From assembly GCF_003086295.3 (NCBI RefSeq), contig NC_092040.1, positions 58,507,559-58,571,558 on the forward strand: a DNA stretch of 64,000 nt, read 5' to 3'. The notes under the pieces are model-generated. The model did not search any database, was not told where the DNA came from, and saw only the letters and a program-made list of their open reading frames with translations. This stretch comes from Arachis hypogaea. Lineage: Eukaryota; Streptophyta; Magnoliopsida; Fabales; Fabaceae. Shown piece after piece: positions 53,475 through 64,000 of this stretch (its first letter is position 1; each line of letters starts with the position of its first letter). Both the position numbers and the translations under genes were made by a program.

Positions 53475-55519
53475 TGATGTGTGGAAAATGATCCAACACG
53501 AAACTCATCGGCAAGTGTACCGGGTCGCATCAAGTAATAATAACTCACATGAGTGAGGTCGATCCCACAGGGATTGAAGGATTGAGCAATTTTAGTTTAG
53601 TGGTTGATTTAGTCAAGCGAATCAAGTATTGGTTGAGTGTTTGTGATTAACGGAAGCTAAATTGCTTGAAATGTAAAGGAGAAGGGAAGAATTGCAGTAA
53701 ATTAAAGGGCAAAGAAAGTAAAGAAGCTGAATCTTAAGGTGCAAGTAATATAAAGTGCAGAAACTTAGATTGCAAGAAATATAATGGCTGAAACTTAAAG
53801 TGCAAGAAATGTAAATTTGCTTGAATTATAAAAGGGATTGGGAATTGGGGTTGCAGAATTTAAACAAGAACAAGTGAATTGCAATAAACAGACAAGTAGA
53901 AGATGAATTGAATTAAGGTAGATCTCAAACAGAAGAGTAAGAATGCTTTGAAAATTTAAGAACAGAAAGTGAGCAATGCTTAATTTGCAGCAATTTAAAA
54001 GAGGGTTGGAGATCTCAGGAGTGGAAGTGACTAGAAAACAAGTCTAGATCTCAAATCCTTCCTTGATCCAACAAGAACAATTGCAAAAGAAATAAAGGAA
54101 AGTAAATTTCAGAAAGAGTAGAAGATGAAGCAGTAAATGGAAATTCAAATTTAATTATGCAGAAAAATTAAAGCAAGGAATCTCAAGGTGAGATTGAAAC
54201 AGAAGTTCTTCAATTCTTCACCCAAGATCCAAAGTAAAAAGTAAAGAATGCTCAAGCAAGAACAAGGAAGAAGAGAGATCAATTCTCCTTCCTAAATCTC
54301 TAAGAACTAAATTCCAAAGTAAAAGTTCAAAAATGAAAATGGAAATTAAAAGAAAATTCAAAAGTGATTCTCCAGGACCTAACTAAATCAAACTAGCTTC
54401 TATTTATACACTTTCTATTCTTGGATTTTGGAATTTGGATGGGCTTTTGATTTGGTGAAGAAATGAATTAAGTTGGATTTTTAATTCAATTTTCAGCCCA
54501 TGGAGAATTTGCTTCCAGGAGGATGCTTAGCTCAAGTGGGAAGCTGAGCATTGAGGCCTTTTTGTGGGGATCCTTGCGTAGCGTGCTATGCTGGGGAAGG
54601 CATCAGGGCAATGCTCAGCTCACAAGGTGAGCTGAGCATTGGGGCCTTGCATGCATGCCTTGTGCGCCTCTTGCTCCCTGGCCGTGACAAATTGTTGCGC
54701 GCTCATTTCCTTTGGCCCGTGCCAAGCTCTTGAGTGATGCACCAAGGAGTAGCGCTCATCTCTCCAAATGAGCTGAGCATTGGAGCTTCCAAGGGAGGTC
54801 CTTGGTTCGAAACTTGAGGGAAGCATGCACTGGTTTCTTTTCTTTGTGAGGGAAGTAGCGCTTTTCTCTCTTCTCTTCCTTGAGGTGCTTGGTTCGAACC
54901 TTAAGGAATGCATTTGGCCAATTCTTGGCTTATTTTCCTTGTGAGTAGCGCTTCCCCACTCCCCCTTGGTTCTTGGTTTGACTCTTGGAAAAGGCATTTG
55001 GCAAATAATTCCCTTGAATTTCTTTTGATGAATGCCCGATAATGCTCCCTTGGTGAGTTGAGCATTGTTTTTCCTTTCCTTGTTTCTTGGCTTCAAATTG
55101 TGCTCAGCTCACAAGGGGAGCGAAGCATTGAAACATTGCTTCCTTGGAATCTTGGGGAGAGCATTGTGACTTCCCTCCTTCCATGTGCCACGCTTCCTCA
55201 TATTCTTTGCCACACTTTTCTTTTCCTTGAGCCACACTTCTTAAGCCACGCTTTCTTGTTTTCTTCTTTTCTTCACCTACAATTAATCAAAATAACCAAT
55301 CAAAGTATCACCAAATTCACAAGGTTTATAAATCATTAAAAATCAATTAATTTTAGCCCAAACCTTATGATTTAGCATCAATTAAATGGTGGTTGTTTGA
55401 TTTAAAGAAGTCATGCATTTTCATTCCAAATTACTTACTTAGAATGCAAGAAAGTGTATAAAACCTAGTGAAAACAAAGAAAAAGACTAGTGAAACTAGG
55501 CTAAGATGACTTGTCATCA
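53475..55519 (-). repeat. Solo LTR (family B-like subtype), TSD ACATG
   Basis: 2045 bases; ACATG at 53470-53474 and 55520-55524. Minus strand start TGATGACAAGTCATC. U5 hairpins at 53544-53557 (CTCAC/GTGAG) and 53509-53522 (CGG/CCG). Its palindromes use a different word, AATGCTCAGCTCA/TGAGCTGAGCATT (about 54609-54642, with single arms at 54520-54550, 54768-54782 and 55100-55130). No gene. Confidence 0.9.
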
Positions 55520-56520
55520 ACATGCAAGTCTCTACAATCAACACACAAAGCTTACCTTATGACATGCATGGAGGAAATCATTTTGGTGGAAATTGTGACA
55601 TATTCAACCTTGTTCAACCACTAGTGGAGCAAGTCGATTTCATGGGGAATTCATCTAGGACACAACAAAAGAATCCTTATTCAAAGAGATACAATCCTAG
55701 GTGGAGAAATCATCCAAATTTTGGGCTGGAAGGCCAACAAAATCACTGACAAAGGAGCAATGATTTCAACAACAATAATTTCAACAACACAAACAACTTC
55801 AACCATTAACCAACCAATCAAAACTACTTTTAAAACCCACAAAATTAAATATCCCTTTTAACTCTCAAAACAACTCTTTACAACTACAACCACACCTCAC
55901 ACAACCATCTCATGACTCTCAAAGACTCTCTAATCTTGAACTTGCCATGGAGAAACTCTCCGAAAATACATCCATATTCATGCAAGAAACTAGAAGCTTC
56001 ATTGATTAAACAAAGCCTAACTTCTAGAATCAAGGTGATTTAATAAAGAAATTAGAAGTGCAAATAGGCCAAATTGCTAAACAATTAGCAAAACCTACTA
56101 ACACCTTCCCAAGTGACACTAAAAATGACCTAAGGAAAGAGTACAAAGCTATCATGTTGAGAAGTGGGAGAATTGTAGAGGAAAACACCACAAACCAAGA
56201 AGTGCACGATAAAGAAGCTACAAAGGGAACGTTAAAAGAGAAAAAGAAAGACCAAGATGCCTTTGTACCAAGTGCAATTCCAATGAAGAAAGGGGTAGTG
56301 GAGGCATACAAACTAAAAATCCCATATCCTCAAAGATTCAAGGGAGGGATCAAAGAGAAGCAATACTCCAAATTTTTGGAAGTATTCAAGACACTCCACA
56401 TTAACATCTCACTCATAGAAGCATTTGAACAAATGCCAGTGTATGCAAAATTTATGAGGCAATTGTTCTCTAATAAGAGATCCTTGAAGGGATGACAAAC
56501 TGTGGTCATGACTAAGGAGT
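55520..56520 (+). pseudogene. gag to protease-linker remnant of element F
   Basis: From 55522: MQVSTINTQSLPYD, YNPRWRNHPNFGLEGQ (Athila-like Gag motif), stops near 55747-55860, LNLAMEKLSE-like helix, then from 56058 an open 145-codon piece with QIGQIAKQLAKP, LRSGRIVE, PYPQRFKGG, FSKFLEVFKTLHINISLIEA and EQMPVYAKFMRQL, the usual linker before the protease. A stop at 56493 and loss of the protease itself end it. It is a more canonical Athila-type Gag than those of families A to C. Confidence 0.82.
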
Positions 56521-56828
56521 TGATTCGAGATTTTACAAACTCCGCAAAACTACAGGCAAGTATGCCGGATCACATCAAGTAATACCACGGTGAGTGAGTT
56601 ATTGTTACCATAAGGATTAAGGAATTAAGCAAGCAATGATTGATTAAGTATTCTAGTTAGACAATTCATAATTTGATGATTAACTATAGATAATAGAAAC
56701 ATGAAATTTAAATGACTTGAACAAGAAGTAAATGAAAGCAATAAATGACTTGAATATAAAGAACATAAATGTAAATGACTGGAAATTAAATTGCATGAAT
56801 GTAAATATTGGGAATATAAATTGTAAGA
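56521..56828 (-). other. LTR-end remnant after the F gag
   Basis: On the minus strand it shows a decayed U5 zone (GGCATACTTGCC near 56552-56563; ACTCACTCACC near 56588-56600) like the LTR ends elsewhere. The rest is A-rich with repeated AAATGACTTGAA words. Boundaries cannot be fixed. No gene. Confidence 0.45.
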
Positions 56829-58609
56829 TGTAACACCCTATGATGAGCAGATATTTTATACGTATTTTGGCATCATTTTCATATAGTTTTTAGTATGTTT
56901 TGTTCAGTTTTTATTAAGTTTTTATAGATTTTAGTGTTAAATTCACATTTTTGGATTCTACAATGAGTTTTTGTACAATTTCAGGTATTTTTTGGCTGAA
57001 ATTGAGGAGCTGGAGTAGAAGTCTGATTCAGAGACAGAAAAAGTACTGCAGATGCTGCCCGGATCTGTCCTACCTACAATCGAAAAAGCTTTTCTGGAGC
57101 TACAGAAGTCCAAATGGAGTGCTCTCAATGACTATGGAAAGTGACTTCTAGAGCGTTTCCGAAATATATAATAGTTCATACTTTGCTTTGGATTAGAAGG
57201 CCCAAAACTAGCGTTTAACACCAGCTTCCTACCCCTTTCGAAGCGTCCAGCACCCAAAGAGCAGAGACCAGTGTCCAAACGCCCAGAGAGGACCCCCTAG
57301 CTGGCGTTCCACGTCCAAGAGACCTTATAGCATGTGGATCTCATCAGAGCTCAGCCCAAACACTCACCAAGTAGGCCCTAGAAGTGGATTTTAGCACTAA
57401 ATAGACTGTTTTACCCTTACTAGTCATCTATTTAGTATTTTAGGGATTAAATTTATGTTATTCTGACCTTTAATCATTATCTTCGTATAGTATACACATT
57501 TTTTAGTTTGTATTTTACATCAGTATAAGTTTCTAAACCTCTTAGGTTAAGGGGAGGAGCGCTGCTGAGTCCTATGAATTAATAAAAGTATTACTGTTTC
57601 TTCTTCGATCCGTGTTTGATCTATTTCTAATATGTATATCCGCTCTTCAACGTGGTGAGTAGGATGATCGAACAATCAACTCTGTTCATCACACTAAGAT
57701 AAACGTGCTTGACAAACACCCGCGTCTACTTGGGTTTATGTGAATATGTGACTAGAAAGCACGAGCCAACAGCTATATTTATACATCTCTCGGATGGTTA
57801 ATCCATGACTTTGTTAGAGACTTCTCGTGACACTAGCTCATCCAATTTCCAGGAAGATTTGGATCTTCGTGGTATAGGCTAGAATCTAAATAAGCAGCGT
57901 TCTCTAATCCGGAGGATTCGACCTTGTCTGTGGCGCTTTGAGTAGGATCGCCAGGAGAATGACTTGCTAGCGCTTCACCCTTCATCAGATTGGATGACCA
58001 CAGCTAATGGCATTCAATCTATAGTAGAGGAGATCAATGACCACAGCCCATGGCATTGATCACATACAACTTGCCATAGAAGAAGATCATTCACAACCAG
58101 AGAAGACAGTAGTACCAGAGTTAATTCAGAAAGGCAAAACAACTCCAATCCTCAACTCTATCTTTAAAGTATTAGCACCCTGTTATATAAATCCTAAACT
58201 CCATAATCCAACAACTTTCTGATATGCTTGACTAAGACCTGCAAGATAACCATAGCTTGCTTCAAACCACAATCCTCGTGGGATCGACCCTGACTCGCTC
58301 AGGTATTACTTGGACGACCCAGTGCACTTGCTGGTACAATAGCACGAAAGTGTGGGGATTCGTGCTACCACCCTACCACACAGAGCATTACGCTTAAGTT
58401 GTAAAGAAGAGGTGGTGTGGTATTACGAACTTTATTTTAAAACATATATATGTATAATAATTAAAAGAATATAATATATGAAGAGCCTTGAAGGATAGGT
58501 AAAACAAAATCGCAAAATTAAAAGCACAACGCTCAAGAATAAGGATTACTTGTGTACGAAGAAAGCTAAGGTTCATAAACATATATATACAGAAAGCAAG
58601 AATAGAGGG
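56829..58609 (+). repeat. Chromovirus-like LTR remnant, split by a solo LTR
   Basis: TGTAACACCCTA (56829-56840) continues at 58371 as CCCTACCACACAGAGCATTACGC...GGTGTGGTATTACG. This start is familiar from legume chromovirus (Tekay-like) LTRs, from memory. Only about 240 bases survive, ending where element H begins. Confidence 0.55.
56841..58370 (+). repeat. Solo family A LTR, TSD CCCTA
   Basis: 1530 bases, TGATGAGCAG to GTGCTACCA, with CCCTA at 56836-56840 and 58371-58375. U5 double hairpin CCTGA-CTCGC-TCAGG (58289-58303) and CCAG-TGCACTTG-CTGG (58319-58334); hairpin 1 has a stem pair different from all other copies. No gene. Confidence 0.9.
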
Positions 58610-60331
58610 TGGTACGCGAAATCGTAAATCACACTTTTCACAACTCCGCATAGCTGACCAGCAAGTGCACTGGGTCGTCCAAGTAATACCTTACATGAGT
58701 AAGGGTCAATCCCACGGAGATTGACGGCTTGAAGCAAGCTATGGTCATCTTGTAAATCTCAGTTAGGTAGATTGAAATGGTTATGAGATTTTAATAGTTA
58801 AAAAATAAATAAAGCGGAAAATAAAATAAAGTTACTTATGTAGTTCCTTGGTGGGAATTTCAGATAAGCGTTTAGAGATGCTTTGTTGCCTCTAAACCTC
58901 TGCTTTCCTATTGTCCTCATCCAATCATGCGTACTCCCTTCCATGGCAAGTTGTATGTTGGTGGATCACCGTTGTCAATGGCTACCATCTGTCCTCTTAG
59001 TGAAAACATGTCCTCTACAGTTTCCCACATGGCTAATCAGCTGTCGGTTCTCGATCGTGTCGGAATAGAATACATTTATTCTTTTGCACACTATCACTGC
59101 GCCCAATAGTCACGAGTTTGAAGCTCGTCACAATCATCCCATCCCAGATCCTACTCAGAATATCATAGACAAGGTTTAGACTTTCCAGATATCAAGAATG
59201 CTGCCAATTGATTCTAGCTTATACCACGAGGGTTCTAACGTCACGGATTCGAATGCTCTGTTGTCAGGAGAGGTGATTCAGATTGATGGGTCAGAGACCA
59301 AAGAGAGTATACTCTAGCTGTCGTCCAATGACTATGTTGAACATCATGTAGACCACTTTGTGGTTGTCAGGCACGCGGATCTTGGCTAAGCGAGTAACGA
59401 AGATTGGGTGATTGTCACGGGTCACCCCTTCATTCTGACTTAACTGAATTAAGTACAAGAGTATATCTTGAAGGAGAAGTAGGCGTGAATTGAAGAAAAA
59501 ACAATAGTAATTGCATTAATACTCGAGGAACAGCAGAGCTCCTCACCTTAATCTGTGAGGTGTAGAAACTCCACCGTTGGAAAATACATAAGAACAAGGT
59601 CTAGGCATGGCCAAATAGCCAGCCTCCCCAAATAGCATAATACATTCGAAATAGGGTTCAAAGACCTGATCAAAGGATTGAAAAGTGGTCCAAAGATATG
59701 AATACAATAGTAAAAAGTGCTATTTATACTAAACTAGTAAACTAGGTTTACAGAAAATAAGTAGATAGTTAGAAATCCACTTCCGGGGCCCACTTGGTGT
59801 GTGTTTTGGCTGAGCATTGAAGGTTTCACGTGCATAGGCTCTTCTTGGAGTTTAAACGCAAGTTTTGGTGCCAGTTTGAGTGTTTAACTCCAGCTTTGGT
59901 GCCAGTTCTGGCATTTTACGCCAGAAAAGGGTTTCTGGTGGGCGTTTAGACGCCAGTTTGGACCATCAAATCTTGGGAAAAGTATAGACTATTATCCATT
60001 TCTGCAAAGCCCAAGATGTCTACTTTCCAACGCAATTGAGAGTGTGCCAAATGGGCTTCTGTTGCTCCAAAAAATGCACTTCGAGTGCAGGGAGGTCAGA
60101 ATCCAACAGCATCTGTAGTCCTTTCTCAGCCTCTGAATCAGATTTTTGCTCAGGTCCCTTAATTTCAACCAGAAAATACCTGAAATCACAGAAAAATACA
60201 AAAACTCATAGTAAAGTATAGAAATGTGAATTTTTCATAAAAACTAATAAAAATATACTAAAAAGTAACTAAAACATACTAGAAACTACCTAAAAACAAT
60301 GCCAAAAAGCATATAAATTATCCGCTCATCA
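58610..60331 (-). repeat. Element H 3' LTR
   Basis: 1722 bases; U5 hairpins at 58689-58704 and 58658-58673; AACGCCAG half palindromes at 59850-59960; GGAAAG hairpin region near 60008-60035 (reverse). No gene. Confidence 0.87.
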
Positions 60332-61248
60332 CAACACTAAACTTAAATTGTTGCTTGTCCCCAAGCAACTGAAAACAAAATAGGATAAAAAGAAGAGAAT
60401 ATACAATAAATTCCAAAATATCAATGAAGCTTAGTTCAAATTAGATGAGCGGGGCTTGTAGCTTTTTGCTTTTGAACAGTTTTGGCATCTCACTTTATCC
60501 TTTGAAATTCAGAATGATTGGCATCTATAGGAACTCCGAATTAAGATAGTGTTATTGATTCTCCTAGTTCAGTATGTTGATTCTTGAACGTAGCTACTTA
60601 TGAGTCTTGGCCGTGACCCTAAGCATCTTATTTTCCAGTATTACCACCGAATACATAAATGCCACAGACACATAACTGGGTGAACCTTTTCAGATTGTGA
60701 CTCAGCTTTGTTAGAGTCCCCAGTTAGAGGTGTCCAGAATTCTTAAGCACACTCTTTTTTGCTTTGGATAACAACTTTAACCACTTAATCTCAAGCTTTT
60801 TACTTAGACCTTCATGGCACAAGCACATGGTTAGGGACAACTTGATTTAGCTGCTTAGGCCAGGATGTTATTCCTTTGGGCCCTCCTATCTACTGATCCT
60901 CAAAGCCATGGATCCTCTTTACCCTTGCCTTTTGGTTTAAAGGGTTATTGGCTTTTTCTGCTTGCTTTTTCTTTTTCTTTCTTCTTCTTTATTTTTTTTG
61001 CAAATTTTTTTCGCAAGCTTTTTATTTTTCACTGCTTTTTCTTGCTTCAAGAATCAATTTTATGATATTTCAGATTATCAATAACATTTCTCTGTTTTCA
61101 TTATTCTTTCAAGAGCCAACACCTTTAACATTCATAAACTTCACTATAAAATATATGCACTGTTCAAGCATTCATTCAGTAAACAAAAAGTATTGCCACC
61201 ACATCAAAATAATTAAACTAATTTCAATATGGAATTTGATATTCATGT
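60332..61248 (-). other. Element H 3' untranslated region
   Basis: Contains, on the minus strand, GTTGCTTG-GGGA-CAAGCAAC (60350-60369), the TGGTAATA-loop hairpin (near 60635-60652) and an A/G-rich run (60958-61030), in the same order as in element I. Ends at ATTCATGT, interrupted by element G. No gene. Confidence 0.75.
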
Positions 61249-61788
61249 TGTTCATACCCTGGGTCGAGCTGTCCAAAGCTGGGACATTCAGTAGCAAAGC
61301 AACCGACCTGTTTAGGTCAAGCGGACTGACTTCTTTGTAAAGAACTCGGCCAAATCGACAGGAAAGCCCAAAGAAGGGCCCAACTCAAGGAATACGACCC
61401 CGATCCAAAGGCAGTCCAAGCCTATAGAGATAAGGGCGGTTCCATGGAAGATAAGTTGACCTCGACAAAAGATAAGATAAGATAAGATAACTAACTTATC
61501 TTATCCGAAGAAGGTCACATCTCACCATTATAAATACACTGGAGCACCCAGGTATAACTCATACTCTGATTCTACTCAATACCTGCTTAATACCCTTGCT
61601 AACTTAAGTATCGGAGTCCCTTGCAGGTACCCCCCACCCTTCGGTGACAAAGGATCAGCAGCATTCTCAGTTCCACAAGTCGGACACACTAGCTCCGGCC
61701 ACTATACACCTGCCGGGTACGTCGGCTCTGACCAACATAGAAGATCTCGACCGAGATAGACCTATAGTTTCAGGTAACCATCGGAACA
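61249..61788 (+). repeat. Element G 5' LTR
   Basis: TGTTCATACCCTGGG start (fixed by comparison with the interrupted H 3' UTR) to TCGGAACA. TATAAATA at 61529-61536. Just upstream, four GATAA units (about 61472-61492) face CTTATCTTATC (61495-61506), a hairpin in the promoter. Confidence 0.75.
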
Positions 61789-61789
61789 T

Positions 61790-61807
61790 TGGCGCCATTG
61801 CCGGGGA
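61790..61807 (+). other. Primer binding site of element G
   Basis: TGGCGCCATTGCCGGGGA, one base after the LTR; tRNA-Asp complement with one mismatch. Confidence 0.82.
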
Positions 61808-61829
61808 ACCTGGAAGTCATCCCATCACC

Positions 61830-64000
61830 ATGGCGGACGACCATGACAACGACCACGATTCAGATCTAGAGGATAGAACACCGCACAAAAACACAGACAC
61901 TACTCCAAAGGATACTCCTCAACTTAACAACAAAAAGGATTCTCCAAACACGGGAGCTATAGAGGTGCTTCAAGATCGATTAAAGCAACTCGAGAAAGAA
62001 GCCCAACATCAACGCGAAAAAGAAGAGGATCTACATCGAGAGATAAGGCGACGCCAGGAATTAGAAGATAAGCTTCTAAAACTCGAAGCCGATCTCAAAA
62101 CCAAAGCTACTCGATCCACTCCAGAGGATAACTCTCGCAAGGATCAAGATCCATTCACCAGGGAAATCATGAAGACCAAAATCCCAAAGGACTTCAAACT
62201 TCCAGATATGACTCTGTACGACGGCACTTCAGACCCCAACCATCACCTCAGCAATTTCAGAAGTAGAATGTACCTTACTGACGCCTCGGATGCAGTTCGC
62301 TGCAAAGCCTTTTCAACAACTCTTACCAAGACAGCCATTAGATGTTTCGACAGCCTACCTCCAAAGTCCATCTCGAGCTTCGACGACCTGGCCAAAAAGG
62401 TTCCTGGCCAGATTTTCCATACAAAAAGATAAGGCTAAACACGCCCCCAGCCTACTAGGAATGAAGCAAGGAGATCGGGAAAGTCTTCGTAACTACATGG
62501 AAAGATTCAACAAAACATGCATGGACATACAAAGTCTACCAACAAAAGCTGCCATTATGGGCCTCATAAATGGCCTACGAGAAGGACCTTTTAGCCAATC
62601 TATATCTAAGAAATACCCTGCATCCCTTGACGAAGTACAAGAACAGGCGCAGAAGTACATCAACGTGGAGGAGAATTCACCACTTGGGGAAGCCTCGAGG
62701 TTCGGTTCCGCCTACCAAGACAAAGATAAAGAATCCAAGAAAAAGGAAGATCGCTCTGGGGAGAAAATAAAAAAATATCATAACTACACCCCTCTTAGGG
62801 TATCCTTGGTAGATGTTGACAAAGAAGTCTGCCATACAAAAAAAATACCCCAGCTCGGCTACTCAAAGGCAAAAGAGGAGGAGAAAATCGGAACGAATAC
62901 TGTGAGTATCATCGAGTCCAAGGACATTTCACCAACAAATGCTTCGACTTGAAAAATGTCATAGAAAAATTAGTAAGAGAAGGAAAACTAGATCGGTTTT
63001 TGGCCAACCGGGATGAAGAGCCATGAAAAAGAAGAAGGGATGAAGATGTCGGACGGTCTGAGCGATCACCTCGCACACCGGAAAGACACGTCCACATGAT
63101 ACACAACGGATTTACGGGAGGAGGAATCTCCAAATCATCCCGCAAGCGACATCTCAAAGAAGTATACCATGTCGAAGGAAAGAAGGAGGCATCAGACATC
63201 CCAGCAATTACGTTTACCAAAGAAGACGCATCCGGAATCATCCCAGGACACGACGACCCCATGGTCATCACTATCATACTGGCAAACGCCAACCTCCACC
63301 GTACATTAATTGACCAAGGAAGCTCCGCCGACATCTTATTCAAAACGGCCCTCGACAAGCTCGGCTTAGAAGAAAAAGAGCTAAGAGCATACCCGAACAG
63401 CCTGTTCGGACTTGGGGATACCCCAGTACAACCACTGGGATACGTATCGCTACATACAACCTTCGGAAAGGGGAACCAATCCAGAACACTCAAGATAGAC
63501 TACATCGTAGTCAACGTAAGCTCAACCTACAATGCCTTAATAGGTCGGACAACGTTAAACCAACTCGGCACAATAGTTTCAACTCCACACCTATGTATGA
63601 AATTCACAACTGCAGAAGGGATAGCTATAATAAAAGCAGATCAAAGGATGGCGCGTCGCAGTTATAACGAAAGTCTAAACCTCAGAGGCGAAGGAGAAGA
63701 ATTCCACACAATCAAACTTGGTGGAGTTCAGAGGCGAGAAGAACTCCATACACAGCACGAAGGAGAAATCGAGAAAGTTCAGATCAGAAACACCTCGATA
63801 AGACAACTAATATTGGCACAATCCTAAAAGGAGACGCAAAGGAATCACTCATACAGTTCCTACGAGATAATGTTGATCTCTTCGCATGGAAAGCCGCCGA
63901 CATGCCAGGCATAGATCCCGAACTAATGAGCCACAAGTTGGCAATCTATCTGGGATCCCGGTCGGTACAACAAAGACGAAGAAAACTCGGGCCAGAACAG
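61830..64000 (+). pseudogene. gag-protease-RT polyprotein of element G, broken, cut by window end
   Basis: ATG 61830 (MADDHDNDHDSD). Coiled coil about 61970-62100; Gag core IPKDFKLPDMTLYDGTSDP, then one extra base near 62399 shifts the frame (LARFSIQKDKAKHAP, GLREGPFSQS). A run of eight A at 62838-62845 marks a return to the first frame. A knuckle-like CEYHRVQGHFTNKC (C-X2-H-X6-H-X3-C) starts at 62901. TGA at 63024. Protease near 63290-63600 (IDQGSSADILF, YNALIGRTTLN). A further shift near 63800 precedes the RT start, FAWKAADMPGID...RRRKLGPEQ. Typical of plant Tat-lineage gag-pol; inactive. Confidence 0.87.

Larger units (their letters stand above)
58610..61248 (-). mobile_element. Element H: 3' end of a minus-strand family A element
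   Basis: 3' LTR 58610-60331 (minus strand TGATGAGCGG start at 60331, end GTACCA at 58610), then its 3' UTR to 61248, where element G interrupts. The body would lie right of the window beyond G. The bases before the LTR are GAGGG (58605-58609); the partner duplication is not visible. Confidence 0.8.
61249..64000 (+). mobile_element. Element G: Tat/Ogre-like Ty3/gypsy element, 5' half
   Basis: A 540-base LTR, tRNA-Asp primer site, then gag, protease and the first codons of reverse transcriptase to the window end. Codon use is more GC-rich and the LTR is unrelated to families A to C. It keeps pol in gag-pol order, but the frame is broken several times. Confidence 0.85.

Noticed and set aside
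55058..55339. 93-codon hydrophobic frame, possible membrane protein
   Set aside because: Pyrimidine-rich LTR sequence gives Leu/Phe/Ser-rich translations; the minus-strand overlap and lack of conservation argue against a gene.
61249..61788. Gene promoter of a host gene starting at 61644
   Set aside because: The frame opening at 61644 spans the LTR end and primer site of element G; the real gag start is ATG 61830 after the PBS.

Overview
The window is plant nuclear heterochromatin made almost entirely of LTR retrotransposons inserted into one another. No host protein-coding gene, rRNA gene or tRNA gene was found. The LTRs starting TGATGAGCGGATA, the abundant TGGCGTT-AACGCCA palindromes, the aspartic-protease motif CDLGS/A-INLMPLS and primer sites matching the 3' end of tRNA-Asp recall the FIDEL-like, Athila-related Ty3/gypsy elements of legumes. 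Arachis (peanut and relatives) is the most likely source; this rests on memory and was not confirmed by a search.

Layout. E, a family A element on the + strand, is the base of the stack. Its second ORF (790-1043) is split by element O (1044-39030, target duplication CCCAT) and resumes at 39031. E's 3' LTR (40458-52984) is split by element C (41189-52024, duplication CTACA). O carries the inverted element D in its 5' LTR (1365-22865) and the young element I in its interior (23977-34614, duplication CCAGG). D's gag gene is split by a three-LTR tandem of family B (5287-17436, duplication GAAGG), and D's 5' LTR is split by a solo LTR (20009-21829, duplication TAGAC). The deepest nesting is E > O > D > B, four levels. 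To the right lie a gag remnant F with a solo LTR inside it (53475-55519, duplication ACATG), a chromovirus-like LTR remnant holding a solo family A LTR (56841-58370, duplication CCCTA), the 3' end of a minus-strand family A element H (58610-61248), and the 5' half of a Tat/Ogre-like element G running off the window (61249-64000).

Coding content. Only one long retroelement frame is open: the 775-codon gag-protease of I (27280-29607). Families A and C here keep gag, protease and a second ORF resembling the putative plant transposon domain (Transposase_32), which sits in the env-like position. Almost all reverse transcriptase, RNase H and integrase is missing. Only O keeps an integrase tail, and G reaches the start of reverse transcriptase. 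Family B carries only a short gag-like frame with a stop codon. Most elements here would therefore depend on an autonomous partner.

Main observation. Families whose LTRs otherwise differ share several small stem-loops whose stems change on both sides while their loops stay fixed. They are a double hairpin near the LTR end, an AGGCAA-loop hairpin just after the pol or gag stop, a TTGCTTG/CAAGCAA hairpin followed by AAGTTTGGTGT before the 3' LTR and before ORF2, a TGGTAATA-loop hairpin in the 3' UTR, and a GGAAAG/CTTTCC hairpin in the LTR. This is what shared RNA signals recognised by common machinery would look like. In addition, each LTR type carries its own palindrome array, and at least one palindrome is present in opposite orientation in sister LTRs.
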